Part shown: positions 16,681-25,100 of the stretch, one piece after another
Layout: every line of letters starts with the position of its first letter
Numbering within the stretch: the stretch's first letter is position 1
NCBI GenBank assembly: GCA_031277715.1
Contig: JAITLW010000016.1
Coordinates: 1 to 35,839 of the forward strand
Length of the DNA stretch: 35,839 nt
From: Sphingobacterium sp.
GTDB lineage: Bacteria; Bacteroidota; Bacteroidia; Sphingobacteriales; Sphingobacteriaceae
Direction: 5' to 3'
Notes under the pieces: generated by a model
Told to the model about the DNA's origin: nothing
The model's input: the letters and a program-made list of their open reading frames with translations, nothing else
The model's database searches: none
Made by a program: the position numbers and the translations under genes

Positions 16681-17871
16681 ATGACAAATAAATATACAAT
16701 GATTAGTCTCTGTGCAGCTTTATGGTTTTGTGTGCACAGTATGTCCCTTTATGCGCAGTCTTTTGAGATCAAAGGGCAGGTGACGGGTGTCAAAGATGGA
16801 ACCCGAGTCAAGCTAGTGAAAGCAGAGGATGGCCGTAAGGACAGTCTTGCTGGCGCGACATTCCGCGGAGGAAAGTTTGTGCTGAAAGGTAAAGTAGCTT
16901 CTCCCGCACTGTGTGAGATCCAGATTGAATCGCTGGAAAACGAAGGTGACGGGAAGTCTTACAAGTCCAGCAGGGATGCCAAGCTCATGTTGGATAATGT
17001 CAAGATGAGCTATTATGCTCCTCACCTAGATAGTATTCCCTCTTTTATGCATGGCATTACAAAAGAGAAAAATGTAGTCATTAAAGGAGGAGAAGTCCAG
17101 CAAGAATATCAACAATACCGGGACTACATGTACCCATCCGAATTGGAGGTTTATCACGCATGGAGAGAGCTCTATTGGAGCTCATCGCATAAGCGTAAAT
17201 CTGCAGAAGAGGAAGAGCGAGGTAAAGCTGTGCTGGAAGCGGCGGAGGCAAAAGTAAGGGAACAACAGCAGTTGTTTGTGACTGCGCACCCGACTTATGC
17301 GATATCTGCTTTTTTAGTTTCCCAATGGGTTACTGAGGCTTTTGCGTACACGGCAGAGGAGCTAGATGCTCTGTATGCAAGTTTGACTCCCGGAAAAGAT
17401 AAAGCCAGATTGGCTCAGGTCAAAAGAACTATCGATGCTACGAAAAGATATCTGAGAGGCAGTACTTACACAGACCTCAATATGCTTACCGTAGATAAGA
17501 AGGAGACAACATTAAAAGACAACTTGGATTCAAAGAAATATAATCTGATTGATTTTTGGGCCTCCTGGTGTGGTCCATGCCGTGCCGCGATTCCCAACGT
17601 TCGAAAATTGTATAAGGTCCATTCAGCCAATTTAAATGTTTTGGCTATCTCTGTCGACGCCAAAGAAGGCGATTGGTACAAAGCAATGGAAGAGGAAAAA
17701 ATGGAATGGAAGCAACTTTGGATACCGAAGGAACTGGTCAAAGCGGTGCAGGAAAACTACCGGCTACAGAGCATTCCCTTTTTGTTATTGATCGATCCTC
17801 AGGGACATATCGTATATGCAGGACATAACATCAACGAAATACAGGCCATATTGAAAGACAGCTTAAATTAA
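16681..17871 (+). CDS. TlpA-like thioredoxin with N-terminal DUF4369 (second of a tandem pair)
   Basis: A 396-aa paralogue of the preceding gene with the same order of parts. A signal peptide ends near SLYAQS, and DUF4369 follows (FEIKGQVTGVKDGTRVKLVKA). A helical middle rich in charged residues comes next (KRKSAEEEERGKAVLEAAEAK). The thioredoxin domain has WCGPC near residue 295 (FWASWCGPCRAAIPNV) and the cis-proline QSIPFLLLIDP. The two genes share clear local similarity (WKKAMDDEKMEW versus WYKAMEEEKMEW), pointing to tandem duplication followed by divergence. Two thioredoxins in one import operon may form a relay or serve different partners (inference). Confidence 0.92.
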   Translation: MTNKYTMISLCAALWFCVHSMSLYAQSFEIKGQVTGVKDGTRVKLVKAEDGRKDSLAGATFRGGKFVLKGKVASPALCEIQIESLENEGDGKSYKSSRDAKLMLDNVKMSYYAPHLDSIPSFMHGITKEKNVVIKGGEVQQEYQQYRDYMYPSELEVYHAWRELYWSSSHKRKSAEEEERGKAVLEAAEAKVREQQQLFVTAHPTYAISAFLVSQWVTEAFAYTAEELDALYASLTPGKDKARLAQVKRTIDATKRYLRGSTYTDLNMLTVDKKETTLKDNLDSKKYNLIDFWASWCGPCRAAIPNVRKLYKVHSANLNVLAISVDAKEGDWYKAMEEEKMEWKQLWIPKELVKAVQENYRLQSIPFLLLIDPQGHIVYAGHNINEIQAILKDSLN

Positions 17872-17900
17872 TTATCAAAGACGAATTGTAAAACTAAGTT

Positions 17901-19529
17901 ATGTGTGGTATTGCAGGCATATTTATGCCAAAAGAAAATGAAACTGTATTACGCCAAAGGCTATTGGAAATGGCTCGACGTATACGCCATAGGGGGCCGG
18001 ATAGTTCTGGTGTCTACCATAGTTCAGAAGCTTATTTAGCCCATGAGCGTCTAGCAATCATGGATTTGGAATCTGGAACACAACCTATATATAGTCCGCA
18101 GAGGGATGTCGTTTTGGTGGTCAATGGCGAGATTTATAATTATCAGGAACTGCGATTGCAGGCAGGAGATTATCCATATAGTAGCCAATCCGACTCGGAG
18201 GTTCTTATGGCGCTTTATCTTCGTTATGGAGTTAGTTTTCTAAACGACCTGAACGGCATGTTTGCCCTGTTGATTTATGATACGAGAGACAGCTCTTTTT
18301 TGATTGCCCGTGATCATATCGGTATTATTCCCTTGTATTACGGTAGTGATCATTTCGGACAGCTCTATGTCGCATCGGAGCTTAAGTCTTTGGAAGGGTT
18401 TTGCCAACAGATGGATCAGTTCCCTCCAGGACATTATATTCACAGCAAGCTTAGTCTCAGACCGATGATCTGGTATTCCAGGAGCTGGCAGAATGAGGTA
18501 GGTACCAAGCAGGACCTGGGCAGAATACGGACGACACTTGAGTTGGCCGTAGCACGCCAGTTGATAGCAGATGTTCCTTTTGGGGTGCTGTTGTCAGGAG
18601 GTTTGGATTCTTCCCTTATTGCAGCTATTGCCAAACGTTTAATGGGGCAACAACCATTGCCCTCTTTTGCGATTGGGCTAGAGGGCGCTCCCGATTTGGC
18701 GGCCGCGCGGAGAGCCGCCGATTTTATCGGTACCGATCACCAGGAGATACATTTTACCGTCCAGGAGGGATTAGATGCGTTACGAGATGTTATCTATCAC
18801 TTAGAGACCTACGACGTTACCACTGTGAGAGCCTCTACGCCTATGTTTCTTTTGGCACGGGCTATTCGCGCCCGGGGGATCAAGATGGTACTTTCGGGTG
18901 AAGGATCTGATGAGCTTTTTGGAGGCTATCTTTATTTTCATAAAGCCCCCCATGCACAGGCTTTTCATGAAGAAACAGTGCGTAAGATCAGTAAATTATA
19001 TCAGTATGATTGTCTGAGAGCCAATAAGTCCCTCTGTGCCTGGGGAGTGGAAGGACGCGTGCCATTTTTGGATAGGGATTTTATCGATGTTGCAATGGAA
19101 TTGGATACCGAAGACAAAATGATAAAAAACGGGCGCATTGAAAAATGGGCGTTGCGGCAGGCCTTTCAGGGAGAGCTTCCCGAAGAAATCTTATGGAGAC
19201 AGAAAGAACAGTTCTCTGATGGTGTCGGTTACAATTGGATCGATAGCTTAAAGGAATTTGTAGAACAGGAAGTATCTGATGTTAATTTTAGTTATGCAGC
19301 GGTAAATTTCCCCCTGCAGACACCGAGGACCAAAGAAGAATATTACTATCGGAGTATATTTGAAAGCTATTATTCTTCTCCCGCCGCCGTGATGACTGTT
19401 CCTTCCGCCCGTTCTGTCGCATGCAGTACCCCTGAAGCCCTGGCCTGGGATCCCACATTTCTTATGGCAGATGAGCCTTCAGGTAGATCGATAGCGAATA
19501 TCCATCGCGAGGCATATCATGTTAGCTAA
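17901..19529 (+). CDS. asnB: Glutamine-hydrolysing asparagine synthase AsnB
   Basis: A 542-aa cytoplasmic enzyme that makes asparagine from aspartate, glutamine and ATP. The N-terminal class II glutaminase domain (about 1-185) has the catalytic Cys2 (MCGIAGIF) and the motifs RHRGPDSSG, VNGEIYNYQELR and SQSDSEVL. The synthetase domain (from about 200) has the pyrophosphate loop SGGLDSS near residue 231 and SGEGSDELFGGY near 330. The C-terminal tail (SARSVACSTPEALAWD, DEPSGRSI) matches the E. coli AsnB end, so this is a full-length housekeeping-type enzyme and not a lasso-peptide cyclase. It sits 29 nt after the thioredoxin pair in the same direction, an unusual companion for a SusCD operon, and 83 nt before an Lrp/AsnC regulator. 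Confidence 0.93.
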   Translation: MCGIAGIFMPKENETVLRQRLLEMARRIRHRGPDSSGVYHSSEAYLAHERLAIMDLESGTQPIYSPQRDVVLVVNGEIYNYQELRLQAGDYPYSSQSDSEVLMALYLRYGVSFLNDLNGMFALLIYDTRDSSFLIARDHIGIIPLYYGSDHFGQLYVASELKSLEGFCQQMDQFPPGHYIHSKLSLRPMIWYSRSWQNEVGTKQDLGRIRTTLELAVARQLIADVPFGVLLSGGLDSSLIAAIAKRLMGQQPLPSFAIGLEGAPDLAAARRAADFIGTDHQEIHFTVQEGLDALRDVIYHLETYDVTTVRASTPMFLLARAIRARGIKMVLSGEGSDELFGGYLYFHKAPHAQAFHEETVRKISKLYQYDCLRANKSLCAWGVEGRVPFLDRDFIDVAMELDTEDKMIKNGRIEKWALRQAFQGELPEEILWRQKEQFSDGVGYNWIDSLKEFVEQEVSDVNFSYAAVNFPLQTPRTKEEYYYRSIFESYYSSPAAVMTVPSARSVACSTPEALAWDPTFLMADEPSGRSIANIHREAYHVS

Positions 19530-19567
19530 AAGCCAATTTTAATTCAATATCTATGTAGTTAGGTGTA

Positions 19568-19588
19568 GGAGTACTCTTAGAGTACTCC
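19568..19588. promoter_or_regulatory. Perfect inverted repeat in front of the Lrp/AsnC gene
   Basis: GGAGTACTC-TTA-GAGTACTCC is a perfect 9-bp inverted repeat, 24 nt upstream of the Lrp ATG and 38 nt after asnB. No U-run follows, so operator is a better reading than terminator. Lrp/AsnC proteins bind short palindromes and often autoregulate. Confidence 0.5.
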
Positions 19589-19612
19589 ACATTATTCAGC
19601 CTATTTAATTGT

Positions 19613-20086
19613 ATGATGATGGACTTGGACCAGACAGACCTAGAACTGTTGCATTTGCTCCAAGAGGATGCGACAATGAGTAAAAAAGAACTTGGACTTT
19701 TGGTACACAAGTCTTTTTCTGTAGTTCACGAGCGGATTAAACGTTTAAAAAAGTATGGATATATTAAAGACGTGCGAGCCATACTGGATAGAGATAAGAT
19801 CGGTATTGGTTTGATCTGCTTTTCCCAGGTTTTTTTGAGCGATCATAGTTATGGTGCACTTGAAATGTTTGAAAATAGCGTGTCTCAGTTTCCCGAAGTT
19901 ATGGAGTGTTTTCAGATGTCGGGATCGTATGATTTTTTATTACATATTGCCACCAATGACATGGAGAGTTATCAGTTGTTTTTAAGAAATAAATTAGCCG
20001 TACTGCCTAGTATAGACAGGATTCAGAGCTTTTTTGTACTATCCGAAGCTAAGTCGGACCTAGTATATCCATTGTTTGGCAACTAA
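19613..20086 (+). CDS. Lrp/AsnC-family transcriptional regulator
   Basis: A 157-aa protein with the AsnC-type helix-turn-helix at about 5-60 (LDQTDLELLHLLQEDATMSKKELGLLVHKS, HERIKRLKKYGYI) and the C-terminal RAM ligand-binding domain at about 70-150 (VSQFPEVMECFQMSGSYDFLLHIATNDM, LPSIDRIQSFFVLSEAK). Family members sense amino acids, often Leu, Asn or Lys, and form octamers on DNA. The position right after asnB is reminiscent of the E. coli asnC-asnA pair, so control of asnB or of locus A by asparagine is a fair inference. Three ATG/Met codons lie close together at the start; MMMDLDQTD from 19613 is used. A perfect palindrome lies just upstream. Confidence 0.92.
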   Translation: MMMDLDQTDLELLHLLQEDATMSKKELGLLVHKSFSVVHERIKRLKKYGYIKDVRAILDRDKIGIGLICFSQVFLSDHSYGALEMFENSVSQFPEVMECFQMSGSYDFLLHIATNDMESYQLFLRNKLAVLPSIDRIQSFFVLSEAKSDLVYPLFGN

Positions 20087-20210
20087 ACAGGAAGATTTCC
20101 GTAGCCTATACCGCATTATTTTATGGGGACACTACTACTAGATAATAGACATTCGTATTTTTGAATGAGGAGAGATGCAAAATTCGCTTTTATATTTTGA
20201 CATAATTATA

Positions 20211-20241
20211 TTGCTTGTAAAGGTGAATTTATGTAGGTTTG
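20211..20241 (+). promoter_or_regulatory. Bacteroidota-type promoter of the locus B sigma gene
   Basis: TTG (20211-20213), 20 nt, then TAGGTTTG (20234-20241), a full TAnnTTTG match. Predicted start near 20248 leaves a leader of only about 13 nt before the TTG start codon. Confidence 0.45.
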
Positions 20242-20260
20242 AGAGAATATTGTATTTCCC

Positions 20261-20851
20261 TTGGTAAATAATAATACATACAACGAATCTGAATTACTTT
20301 TACTGGTAGCCAATAAAGACGAGCCTTCCTTTAATAAAATCTATAATATTTACAGTGATCGTATTTATGCTTTTGCTTTACGCATCTTGCAAAATGATGT
20401 ACTAGCGGAAGAAATTGTACAGGACGTATTCACCAAATTTTGGCGCTACGATCAGAAAGAGGAGATAAGGAACCTGTATGCTTGGTTTAGGACGCTTACT
20501 CGTAATCAAGCACTCAAGCTGTTACGAAGACAAGCTATTGAATTAAAAGCGGGCGAATCTCTTGCCCGGGACTGGAGTGAGGAGCAGAACAATACCGAAC
20601 TTGAGATAAACTATAGAGATATAAAGCGAATTTTGGACGAGACGATTGCGCAACTACCTGAACAACAGCGCAAAGTGTATCTCCTGTGTCATGTTGATGG
20701 CCTTAGCTATGAAGAAGCTGCTAAAGAGCTAGCGATATCGAAGCTTACTGTGCAGACCCACATGAAGATGGCACTTCGTAATATTAGAAATACCTTACTT
20801 AAAGGTAATAAACTGCTCGCTCTTTTGTTTTTCTATGGAGCCTTACGTTGA
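20261..20851 (+). CDS. FecI-type ECF sigma factor with a TTG start (locus B)
   Basis: A 196-aa ECF sigma factor. Region 2 is at about 24-90 (FNKIYNIYSDRIYAFALRILQ, AEEIVQDVFTKFWRY) and region 4 at about 125-180 (AQLPEQQRKVYLLCHVDGLSYEEAAKELAIS, TVQTHMKMALRNIR). A short hydrophobic tail (LLALLFFYG) resembles the locus A sigma. The frame is open back to a TGA at 20240-20242 and holds no ATG before region 2, so TTG at 20261 is the most likely start. It pairs with the FecR protein 118 nt downstream and should direct the locus B susCD genes. The promoter-to-start distance is very short, hinting at weak or leaderless-like translation. Confidence 0.9.
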   Translation: MVNNNTYNESELLLLVANKDEPSFNKIYNIYSDRIYAFALRILQNDVLAEEIVQDVFTKFWRYDQKEEIRNLYAWFRTLTRNQALKLLRRQAIELKAGESLARDWSEEQNNTELEINYRDIKRILDETIAQLPEQQRKVYLLCHVDGLSYEEAAKELAISKLTVQTHMKMALRNIRNTLLKGNKLLALLFFYGALR

Positions 20852-20887
20852 TACCTGCTTTTATATCCTTTTCATCTTAAAGTAACA

Positions 20888-20926
20888 TTTTTTTTATTTT
20901 TTCTTAAAACAGGCTACCCCGTCGGA
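20888..20926 (+). promoter_or_regulatory. Candidate ECF-sigma promoter region upstream of fecR (locus B)
   Basis: Two T-runs (20888-20895, 20897-20902) precede ACCCCGTCGGAT (GTC at 20921). The layout matches the locus A sigma/anti-sigma gap (T-run, then CCTGTCAT). A shared ECF -10-like GTC element is possible; the exact motif is uncertain. Confidence 0.3.
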
Positions 20927-20969
20927 TAGGAGCCAAGGGTCTTATATATAAAAGACCAAGTAACGTGTT

Positions 20970-21944
20970 ATGGACAAAAGGCTAACATATCTTTATCAGC
21001 GATATATAGATCAGACATGTACAGATTATGAACTGAACGAATTTTTTCAGAAAGTGGCTCAAATGGAAAATGAATCCGAGATGAACATTCTTTTGGATAC
21101 CTCCTTTGATGAAGAAAGTATTATAAAGCTCTCCTCAGACCAAAAAAAACAGATCTATACTAAAATAAGAGTACAACATAAGCCTGTGGCAAAAGTTTAT
21201 AGGTGGAAATCTGTTTTTAAATATGTCGCTGCAGCAATGCTGGTTATCGCCGCAGGCAGTATCTATTGGTTACAACATACAAAATCTACTTTTGAATACA
21301 ATGAGCTTGAAAAGCCAATAACAATACAGCATGATCGGATTATTATTTTACCTGATAGTAGTGTTGTCGTCTTAAATAAAGATGCAAAGGTTGCCTATAC
21401 CAAAAACTATGGTAAAATCGATCGCGTCGTTAATCTAGTTGGCGAAGCTTACTTTAGTGTAACACCTGATAAAAATCGTCCTTTTATTGTAGTAACAAAA
21501 TCTGGAATAAAAACACGTGTACTTGGTACAAAATTTAATATAAAAGCTTTAGATACGAAGACTGTTGAAGTTACGGTTTCCGAAGGCAAGGTGCAGGTAG
21601 AAAGTGAAACTAAAGTCTTGCATATTCTTGAGGCAGACCAGCAATTGATCTATTCACTACCGAACCAACGATACTCTTCGCAATCTGTGGATGCAAGTAA
21701 AGTGGTGTCTTGGCAGAATAAAGATTTGTATTTTAATAATTTAACTTTAGGAGAGATTGGCGCGCGCCTGGAGAAAAAGTATCAGGTAAAGATCGAACTA
21801 CAAGGTTCTATATCTAATGATACACGGTTATCTGCTACATTTCTTAAAGACGAGTCATTGGAAGATGTATTGAATACGCTGACAGCTTTTCTTGATGCGA
21901 AGTATGAAATAGATACGACTGGTCGTGTAAAAATTTATCGATAA
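20970..21944 (+). CDS. FecR-family anti-sigma factor (locus B)
   Basis: A 324-aa single-pass membrane anti-sigma factor. The cytoplasmic part is about 1-80 (LYQRYIDQTCTDYELNEFF). A membrane helix follows at about 82-100 (VAAAMLVIAAGSIYWL). The FecR domain is at about 110-230 (ITIQHDRIIILPDSSVVVLNKDA, LVGEAYFSVTPDKNRPF, TRVLGTKFNIKA). A DUF4974-like end covers about 250-324 (YFNNLTLGEIGARLEKKYQVKI). It should bind the preceding sigma factor and be triggered by the STN domain of the following SusC. It is shorter than its locus A counterpart because it lacks most of the insert between the helix and the FecR core. Confidence 0.92.
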   Translation: MDKRLTYLYQRYIDQTCTDYELNEFFQKVAQMENESEMNILLDTSFDEESIIKLSSDQKKQIYTKIRVQHKPVAKVYRWKSVFKYVAAAMLVIAAGSIYWLQHTKSTFEYNELEKPITIQHDRIIILPDSSVVVLNKDAKVAYTKNYGKIDRVVNLVGEAYFSVTPDKNRPFIVVTKSGIKTRVLGTKFNIKALDTKTVEVTVSEGKVQVESETKVLHILEADQQLIYSLPNQRYSSQSVDASKVVSWQNKDLYFNNLTLGEIGARLEKKYQVKIELQGSISNDTRLSATFLKDESLEDVLNTLTAFLDAKYEIDTTGRVKIYR

Positions 21945-21975
21945 GACTACGGAGGTAGATAGGTGAAATAAAATC

Positions 21976-22034
21976 AAGAAAGGAGGGATTTCTTTTAGAT
22001 AGGCATTTAACGAATTAGGGGTTTAGATACCCTA
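21976..22034 (+). promoter_or_regulatory. Two small hairpins in the susC leader (locus B)
   Basis: AAGAAA-GGAGGGA-TTTCTT (21976-21994) and TAGGG-N9-CCCTA (22016-22034) are perfect 6- and 5-bp stems in the 176-nt gap between fecR and susC. The first loop exposes a purine-rich GGAGGG. Function is unknown. Confidence 0.3.
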
Positions 22035-22045
22035 TATGAAATGAA

Positions 22046-22087
22046 GCCTGTAACGGGCGGGAACCAGGTTACAGGCAGTTGTTTTAA
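22046..22087 (+). terminator. Terminator/attenuator-like hairpin upstream of susC (locus B)
   Basis: GCCTGTAAC and GTTACAGGC form a perfect 9-bp stem with a 13-nt loop, followed by AGTTGTTTT. It lies 44 nt before the susC ATG, too close to fit a full promoter in between. So it either partly terminates fecR transcripts or is a regulated leader structure. Confidence 0.5.
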
Positions 22088-22120
22088 ACTCTTACTAATC
22101 ATTTAAAACTGTACTAAAAT

Positions 22121-25100
22121 ATGAAAATTTTTTGGGGAATTGTTCCCCCTACTTTACTATATCAAATTATGCGCATAAGCATACTGTTTTATGTCATTAT
22201 GACATTGGGTTTTCAGTTGCTCGCTTCCGAAAGCAACGGACAGAGTATGGCAAAGACTACTGTTGCCATCACTTTGCAGGAGGCAGATCTAGAAACTGTA
22301 ATTTCGGAGATTGAACGAGTTTCGCCCTTTCTGTTTATCTATCAGTTAGAAGATATTAGAGCGGTACAAGGAATCTCACTTAGGACAAATAAATCAGCAA
22401 AACCGACGGTCAAAGAGATTTTAGAGCAGGCCCTAATTGGAACTGATCTGAATTTTTCACAGGTAGGAAATAAGATCCTGATTAAGCGCAATCCGAATAG
22501 TGTTGTTTTTTCGGCACAGGAAGGTCAGCAGATTAATGTGCACGGGCAGGTAATCGATTCATTTGGAAAACCTGTTAGCGGTGTTACAGTTAGAGCTGTA
22601 GGTACTAACACGGCAGTAGTAACGGATAGTGAAGGAAAGTTTAGCCTTCTTAATGTGCCACAAGGTACCAAACTACAATTTCGGATGATTGGCTATGAAG
22701 AGGAGATTGTTACGGCCAGCGTGCAAATGCTAATCAAATTACGTCTTGAAGTTGGTGTAATTGAAGAAGTGTTAGTCAATACAGGATATCAAACTATTGC
22801 GAAAGAGCGGACTACGGGTGCTACGGTTACGATCGGTCAAGCGGAGCTGGAAAAGAGAAATGTAATTAATATAATGGATAATCTGGAAGGGCGTGTTCCA
22901 GGGCTGGTCCGTTACAATGGTAATACTTCTATTCGAGGTATCGGTACATTGACCGCAGATAAGAGTATTCTGATTGTCGTGGACGGTTTTCCACTGGAAG
23001 GTGGTATAGAGAATATCAATCCAAACGATGTCGAGCGGATTACGGTACTGAAAGATGCCGCTGCTACAGCCATCTATGGTGCACGAGCGACCAACGGCGT
23101 CATCGTTGTAGAAACCAAGAATGCTAAAAAAACTGGAAAAGTACAAATTGAGGCTGCCGCCAATTTACATATTACAGAGAAGCCTGATTATAGTAACTAC
23201 AATTATATGACTCCTTTTCAACAAGTCGAGTCCGAACGCTTATATGCCGACGAGTGGTTCAATAGTGGGATAAAAGGAAGTCTTCAGGAAATGATAGGTT
23301 CTTTTGAAAGAGAAATCGAGACCGGGGTAAGCATTACGCCTGTCCAGTATTTGTATTATCAAAAGGCCAAGGGGCTAATAACGTCGGAAGAATTGCAGGG
23401 AAAACTCAATGAGTTGAACAAAGGCGATTTTCTGAAAGATTATAAAAAGTATGCTTTAAAAAATCAAGTTATACAACAGTACAATCTTGCTTTGCGTTCA
23501 GGAACAGACAATACTTCTAGTAATTTGGTTCTTAACTACCGATCGGATAATTCCGGTTTTATCAATGCTTACGATCGTCAGCTCAATATCCAATATAGAG
23601 GAAGTTATCGACCGGCTAAATGGGTAGAAGCATCCTATGGCGTGAACAGTATACTCAACTACAATAGAAAACACAACAACGTATTAGCGACCGATCCCTT
23701 TAATGTTCCAAGTTATTATAGCTTAATCGATAGCGAAGGTCTACGAACGAATTATAATCTAAATGATTTTAACTTGTATAGCTCCTACAATACGCTTTTC
23801 GAACAGCAACCCAAGCTATTTTCTATGGGATTCAACCATCTGGATGAGTTGGAAAAAGACTATAATAACAGTATCATGCGTAACACCCGGTTTTTTATAG
23901 ATCTCGCTTTAAAACCTTTTGAAGGACTCGTGATACGTCCACAATTCCAATATGAAGACAATAGGCTCGAGAATTCGATCTATTCGGAAGAAGAAAGTTA
24001 CACCATGCGCAGATTGATTAATACGTTTACGTTGCAGAACACAAACGGATCGTATACAAATCTTATTCCTGTCGCAGGTAGATTACGGACAGGAGCAACC
24101 AATAGTCCAAGTTACACCGCGCGTATACAAGGTAATTATGACAAATCAATTGGCAATCACTCCGTTTCGGTTATTGCGGGGTCAGAGTTTAGACAGCTTC
24201 GTTCATATACGAGATCAAGTGTGTTGTTTGGGTATGATGACCAGCTGCAGACACAGGCCAATTCGAGTCTCGATTACAATGCGATGCGGAGTGTCATGGC
24301 TCCATTTTGGGGATCGAAAGTGTATCCTAGTGTATTGCTAGGTACCGAAGTTAATGTCTTTGGAACGAGAGATGTTCTAAATAGATTCGCCTCTGCCTAT
24401 GCAAATATGACCTATACTTATCAGCGCAAGTATAATGTTTTTGGATCTATAAGAAAAGATTATGCCGATCTGTTAGGTAGCGATGATAGGTATCGAGGCA
24501 GACCTCTCTGGTCAACGGGTGTTTCGTGGAATATCTCCAATGAAGATTTCTTTAAAGATAACAAGTGGTTTGATCAGTTGAAATTACGGACAAGTTATGG
24601 TGTTACCGGAAATATAGCTATGAATTATACAGCTAGAATGACAGCTACTATTGCCGGCACTAATTTATATAGTGCACAACCCATAGCAAATGTAGACAAC
24701 CCTCCCAATGATGCTTTGAGATGGGAGAAGACAAGCACCTTCAATATAGGGTTAGACTTTGCTACTAATAACAATCGCCTTCGGGGTACGCTAGATTGGT
24801 ATCGTAAATCAGGAACCGATTTGTTGGCTATAAAGCGTTTAGATGCTACGCAAGGGTTTACACAGATGATGATCAACAATGGCGATATGATCAATAATGG
24901 AATTGAAGCCAATATCAGTTATGATTGGTTTTCGTCCGGGAATGCCAATAATTTGAGTTGGACGACAACTATTAATATGGGACACAACAGAAATAGAGTC
25001 ACGAATGTGGATGAGATCGTTACCAATCCGCTGGTGCTGGCTGGACAGGGTACCTTAACCGTGGGGAATCCTGTCAACTCCCTGTATTCTTATCAATTTA

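Noticed and set aside
17901-19529. Lasso-peptide cyclase or other RiPP-modifying asparagine synthase homologue
   Set aside because: The glutaminase Cys2 and the E. coli AsnB-like C-terminus are intact, and there is no precursor peptide or leader-peptidase (B protein) nearby.
22772-23146. 124-aa minus-strand ORF inside the locus B susC gene
   Set aside because: It is antisense to the plug-coding region; its composition (Cys/Ile/Ser-rich) is that of a shadow frame.
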